Below, one piece after another: positions 42,501 through 44,673 of a DNA stretch of 44,673 nucleotides. Position 1 is the stretch's first letter. Every line of letters starts with the position of its first letter. The translations under genes and the position numbers were made by a program. Source of the DNA: Pseudodesulfovibrio sp. (GTDB taxonomy: Bacteria; Desulfobacterota; Desulfovibrionia; Desulfovibrionales; Desulfovibrionaceae); contig NZ_JAQUWN010000008.1 in assembly GCF_028692895.1 (NCBI RefSeq), forward strand, positions 1-44,673, written 5' to 3'. Below the pieces are notes generated by a model, which saw only the letters and a program-made list of their open reading frames with translations, was not told the origin of the DNA and did no database searches.

Positions 42501-44673
42501 GTATTGCGTGCCCGCCTCGGTGAAGGAGACGTTCTTGCTGCTCAGCACCGAATCCTGCCAGGTGCTGGAGTTCAGCCCGTTGCCGACCATGGCGCGGACC
42601 GTGATGCCCTCGGCCGCCCAGTCGGCGGCCACCTGGTTGACGTTGGTTATGGTCGCGTCGGTGGTGGCGGCGATGGTTTCGCTCGGGGTGTAGGCCGTCG
42701 ATCCGAGCACATCGTCGCCGGCCGTGGGGGCGTTGTTGACCGCGTTGACGGTCATGGCGGCGGACTGGCTGACCGAGGCGGAGCCGTCGCTCACGGAGTA
42801 GGAGAACTCGGCGGTGCCGTTGAAGTTCTCGGCCGGGGTGAAGGTCCAGGTGCCGTCGCCGTTGTCCTCCAGGGAGCCCTGGTCGGCGCTGACGGTCAGG
42901 TTGGTCACGGACAGGGCGTCGCCGTCCACGTCCGAGGCTCCGGCCAGGAGCTGGCCGGCGGTGATGACGATGGCGGTGTCCTCGTCGGTGGCCTCCAAGG
43001 TCACTGCGCCGTCGATGGTGGGGGCGTCGTTGACGGATTCCACGGTCAGGCTGACGGTGGCGCTGCTGTAACCGCCATCGGTGTCCTGCACGCCGTAGAC
43101 GAAGGCGGCGGGGCCCGAGTAGTCAGCGTCGGGGGTGAAGGTCACAGTCCGCGCGGCTTCGTCGACGACCACGGTGCCGTGGGTGTTCTCGTCAGTGGCC
43201 GCGGTGATGATCTTCAGGTCGCCGATGGAGTCCTCGGGGTCGCTGTCGTTGCCCAGCAGTTCGGCGAAGGTGAAGACCCTGGCGGTGTCCTCGGTGACGG
43301 CGAACTGGTCGTTAACGGCCACCGGGCTGTCGTTGACCGACACGACGGTGATGGAGGTCTGGGCGCTGGCGCTCAGGCCGCCGTCGTCCGTGACGGTCAC
43401 GGCGATGTCGCGCGGCGTGGTGTCCGGGTCATCCGAGGTGTTGGCGAAGGTCACGGCCTGGATGGCGGTCTCGAAGTCCGCCGGGGAGGCGGAGCCGCCG
43501 GTCGCCGTCAGGGTGACGGTGATCGCGCCGGTGACGGGGTTGGTCGCCGAGCTGGCGGTGATGCCGTCGGGCAGGTTGCCGACGTTCAGGATGTCGCCGT
43601 CCTGCGCGTTGGTCAGGGTGACGGTCGCTTCGGAGATGGGGCCTTCGGCGTCGGTGATGGTGACGCCGGCGGACGCGACGTGCGCGCCGCTCGTCCCTTC
43701 GACGAAGGTGGCCGCGTAGCCGGTGCCTTCGGAGCCGTCAACGGGCTGGATGTTCAGGACCACGTCGGCGAAGTCCTTGTCCCCGCCGTTCCAGAGGTCC
43801 TCGACGCTGACGGTCGTGGAGCCGTCCGCGTTCTCGGTGATGATGAAGTGGCCGCCCTCGAGGTTGTCCGGATCATTCTCCGACTGCGAGAAGTAGACAT
43901 GGGCCGTGGACGGGGAGCCGTCGACGTTCAGGATCAGGGTGCCGTCTCCCGCATGGGAGAACGAGAGCTGGCTGTCGGTGAGAGCGTCGTAGGTGTTCGC
44001 GCCGTTCGCAATGATGAAGTACTCGTAGTGCTCGCCTTCCGCCAGCGTGGTCAGGACGGTGCCTTCCGCGATGCCCGCGTTCTGGTTGTAGACGATTATC
44101 TGCGGGTCGGAGGCGTTGTTGCCGTCCGCGTCCACGACGTAGACGCCCATGATGTTGTTGTAGGCGGCGCTTTCCCCGGCGAAGGTGACCTGCAGGTGGC
44201 TGCCGCCGTCCAGGTCGAGGGCGGGCGCGTCGTTGACCGCGGCCACGGCCAGGGTGGCGCTCTGCGGCGTGGCGTGCTCGCCGTCGCTTACGGAGTAGGT
44301 GAACGTGGCGTCGCCGTTGAAGTCGGCGGCCGGGGTGAAGGTCCAGGACCCGTCGCCGTTGTCGTGCAGGGCGCCCTGCTCGGCGCTGACGGCCAGGTTG
44401 GTCACGGACAGCCCGTCATGATCCGCGTCAGAGGCTCCCTCCAGGAGGTCGGCGGCGTGGATGGTGATGGGGGTGTCCTCGTTCGTTCCGGTGAGGACGA
44501 GGGCGTCGCCGACCGTGGGCGCGTTGTCGTTGAGGTTGTCCACGTCCACGTCGAATTCGACGGTGTTGCTGTCGTGGACGCCGTCCGAGGCGGTGACGCT
44601 GATGTGGTACTGGCCGGCGGTCTCGTAGTCGAGCCCGGCGGCGGCCACCACCTTGTCGCCGTCCATGGAGAAC
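39504..44673 (-). CDS. Giant RTX adhesin, C-terminal part (5' end outside window)
   Basis: At least 1722 residues, incomplete: the frame is open at the right edge. It has tandem cadherin/VCBS-like repeats, each ending in a DNGDGTWTFTPAxxFNG and YSVSDG type sequence; two DUF4114-like domains (about 43740-44216 and 40540-41085); a non-repeat insert at about 42030-42700; an RTX block of GGxGxD nonapeptides (about 39800-40500) that should bind Ca2+; and an acidic, non-polar C-terminus (DQVIQMIINANNNSDY) typical of type I secretion signals. The N-terminal retention module with the LapG site lies beyond the edge. Likely the biofilm adhesin of the locus. Confidence 0.93.
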   Translation of the reverse strand, partial: FSMDGDKVVAAAGLDYETAGQYHISVTASDGVHDSNTVEFDVDVDNLNDNAPTVGDALVLTGTNEDTPITIHAADLLEGASDADHDGLSVTNLAVSAEQGALHDNGDGSWTFTPAADFNGDATFTYSVSDGEHATPQSATLAVAAVNDAPALDLDGGSHLQVTFAGESAAYNNIMGVYVVDADGNNASDPQIIVYNQNAGIAEGTVLTTLAEGEHYEYFIIANGANTYDALTDSQLSFSHAGDGTLILNVDGSPSTAHVYFSQSENDPDNLEGGHFIITENADGSTTVSVEDLWNGGDKDFADVVLNIQPVDGSEGTGYAATFVEGTSGAHVASAGVTITDAEGPISEATVTLTNAQDGDILNVGNLPDGITASSATNPVTGAITVTLTATGGSASPADFETAIQAVTFANTSDDPDTTPRDIAVTVTDDGGLSASAQTSITVVSVNDSPVAVNDQFAVTEDTARVFTFAELLGNDSDPEDSIGDLKIITAATDENTHGTVVVDEAARTVTFTPDADYSGPAAFVYGVQDTDGGYSSATVSLTVESVNDAPTIDGAVTLEATDEDTAIVITAGQLLAGASDVDGDALSVTNLTVSADQGSLEDNGDGTWTFTPAENFNGTAEFSYSVSDGSASVSQSAAMTVNAVNNAPTAGDDVLGSTAYTPSETIAATTDATITNVNQVAADWAAEGITVRAMVGNGLNSSTWQDSVLSSKNVSFTEAGTQYAYSGFGVHAANGIDGGEIDTINGNENYTEFVNLTFDRPMSSVTVTLSALFDGVQDLTTLEDDAGPYDIGYIETARLAAYSANGELIGYVDVSGTPNGLVTVTLDADSLHSSTPIAEVVVMPLDDGAHNSGNNSDFLVNSVTGETSAQVDGVYFEDQAIDINPTVLLSNDSDSDGGALTITAVSDAQHGTVTMDASGIHFVPDAEYNGQASFAYTVSDGQGGTATATVTLNITAVDDAPVAGNVDLTVVEDGTLTISQSDITSHVTEVDGDALTVTDLTVSGGALEDNGNGTWTFTPDADWNGDLNLSYTVTDGTTSVTGSGTIAVTADNDAPVLGIDGSETTYDTAYTVGGSEVSIAGDIHITDIDSDMLGKAVITLANTQEGDVLNTDGISGGLFVQVDHNGDDTIITLSGDATASEYESAIKAITFSTTGDAGVNRVVTVQVTDAEGTQSDASNTATTVIAVAHPTDDPVIDMDVHGQEVSIEGRNASYANMLGVYTVDDQGDPSNPEIILANADSVKLNEVLKVFAEDEQIRFFLIADGGNKGLDLNADMHFVRDNGQWALALAGAGGVTNLVDVRFDDATYNPNGEEASFEFPRGEDAGVTVGGRGEPNDIHIGVDDQLGSPSGPNGHDPDPYKDNKGQDDDDDFNDLKIDVHYSNNGVFHGGNNNDEANGGVGSDTLYGYDGNDFLAGDNHADVLYGGAGNDTLYGGSDADTLYGDAGHDTMYGGSGDDSLHGGGGNDLMYGDLNNDNAGGADHMYGDAGHDTMYGGQGDDSMYGGHGDDYMQGNADNDLLVGGSGDDTLLGGGDFMNGADGANTLHGGHGDDLLVGGDHVDLLTGGSGDDTLYGGDGHHGGADGNRMYGGDGNDLLVGGDGHDTLVASTGHDTMYTGSGDDHIFIDQSVLATNTEGGNELFVADFDTAHDRLNLDPGMVATILDNTDGQVHLDVTDGSHHLTVILEGANISSFDVNQHVDYTDNSTDQVIQMIINANNNSDY
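39800..40500 (-). repeat. RTX nonapeptide repeat array
   Basis: Within the adhesin gene, 27-base units encode GGxGxDxLY/M-type nonapeptides (GGSDADTLYGDAGHDTMY and similar). They form parallel beta rolls that bind calcium and fold outside the cell. The DNA is a low-complexity direct repeat and prone to slippage. Confidence 0.9.

Overview
The window reads as chromosomal DNA from a high-GC, Gram-negative, sulfate-reducer-like deltaproteobacterium, most probably Desulfovibrionaceae (Desulfovibrio or Pseudodesulfovibrio). The reasons are the carboxyspermidine route to spermidine, a Lap-like large-adhesin locus in which a degenerate HD-GYP protein takes the place of LapD, and the codon use. This placement is an inference from gene content; no rRNA or other marker gene is present. 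No tRNA, rRNA, CRISPR array, insertion sequence or replication origin was found.

Layout. 1-362: no gene, but a string of very short hairpins. 363-5546 (minus): a four-gene polyamine operon, speA > carboxyspermidine dehydrogenase > nspC > speB, making agmatine, putrescine and spermidine from arginine. 5742-7813 (minus): a CpxA/CpxR-like two-component system, divergent from 7943-14057 (plus), a NodT-type outer membrane lipoprotein, adaptor and RND pump plus a coupled 70-residue cysteine-containing protein. Three tandem decamers in the shared gap look like the operator of the response regulator. 14100-15327 (minus): a small secreted protein and an L,D-transpeptidase-like protein. 15468-18574 (minus): glycine betaine importer proV-proW-proX with a clear terminator. 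18575-19165: a gap with an AT-rich, repeat-rich stretch. 19166-19504 (minus): an alkyltransferase-like protein.

19705-28267 holds the most unusual block, an NHLM-type (nitrile-hydratase-leader microcin) peptide export system. It contains an HlyD-like adaptor translationally coupled to an ECF sigma factor, a small acidic protein (minus strand) ending in a double-glycine-like leader motif and a 13-residue tail, a C39 peptidase/ABC exporter, a second NHLM-type ABC protein, and a LivK-like periplasmic binding protein coupled to it. No peptide-modifying enzyme is visible in the block, and the predicted core has no cysteine or serine. 28349-29344: a quinone-oxidoreductase-like protein.

29550-44673 is a large-adhesin type I secretion locus: ABC exporter, adaptor, LapG-like periplasmic protease and a membrane PAS/degenerate HD-GYP protein on plus, ending in a strong terminator; a MATE transporter on plus; then, on minus, the TolC-like outer membrane protein and the C-terminal part (over 1700 residues) of an RTX adhesin that runs off the right edge. 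The layout resembles the Dvh adhesin system reported for Desulfovibrio vulgaris Hildenborough. Export would pass through ABC, adaptor and TolC-like protein, and surface retention would be set by the LapG-like protease under control of the HD-GYP-like receptor.
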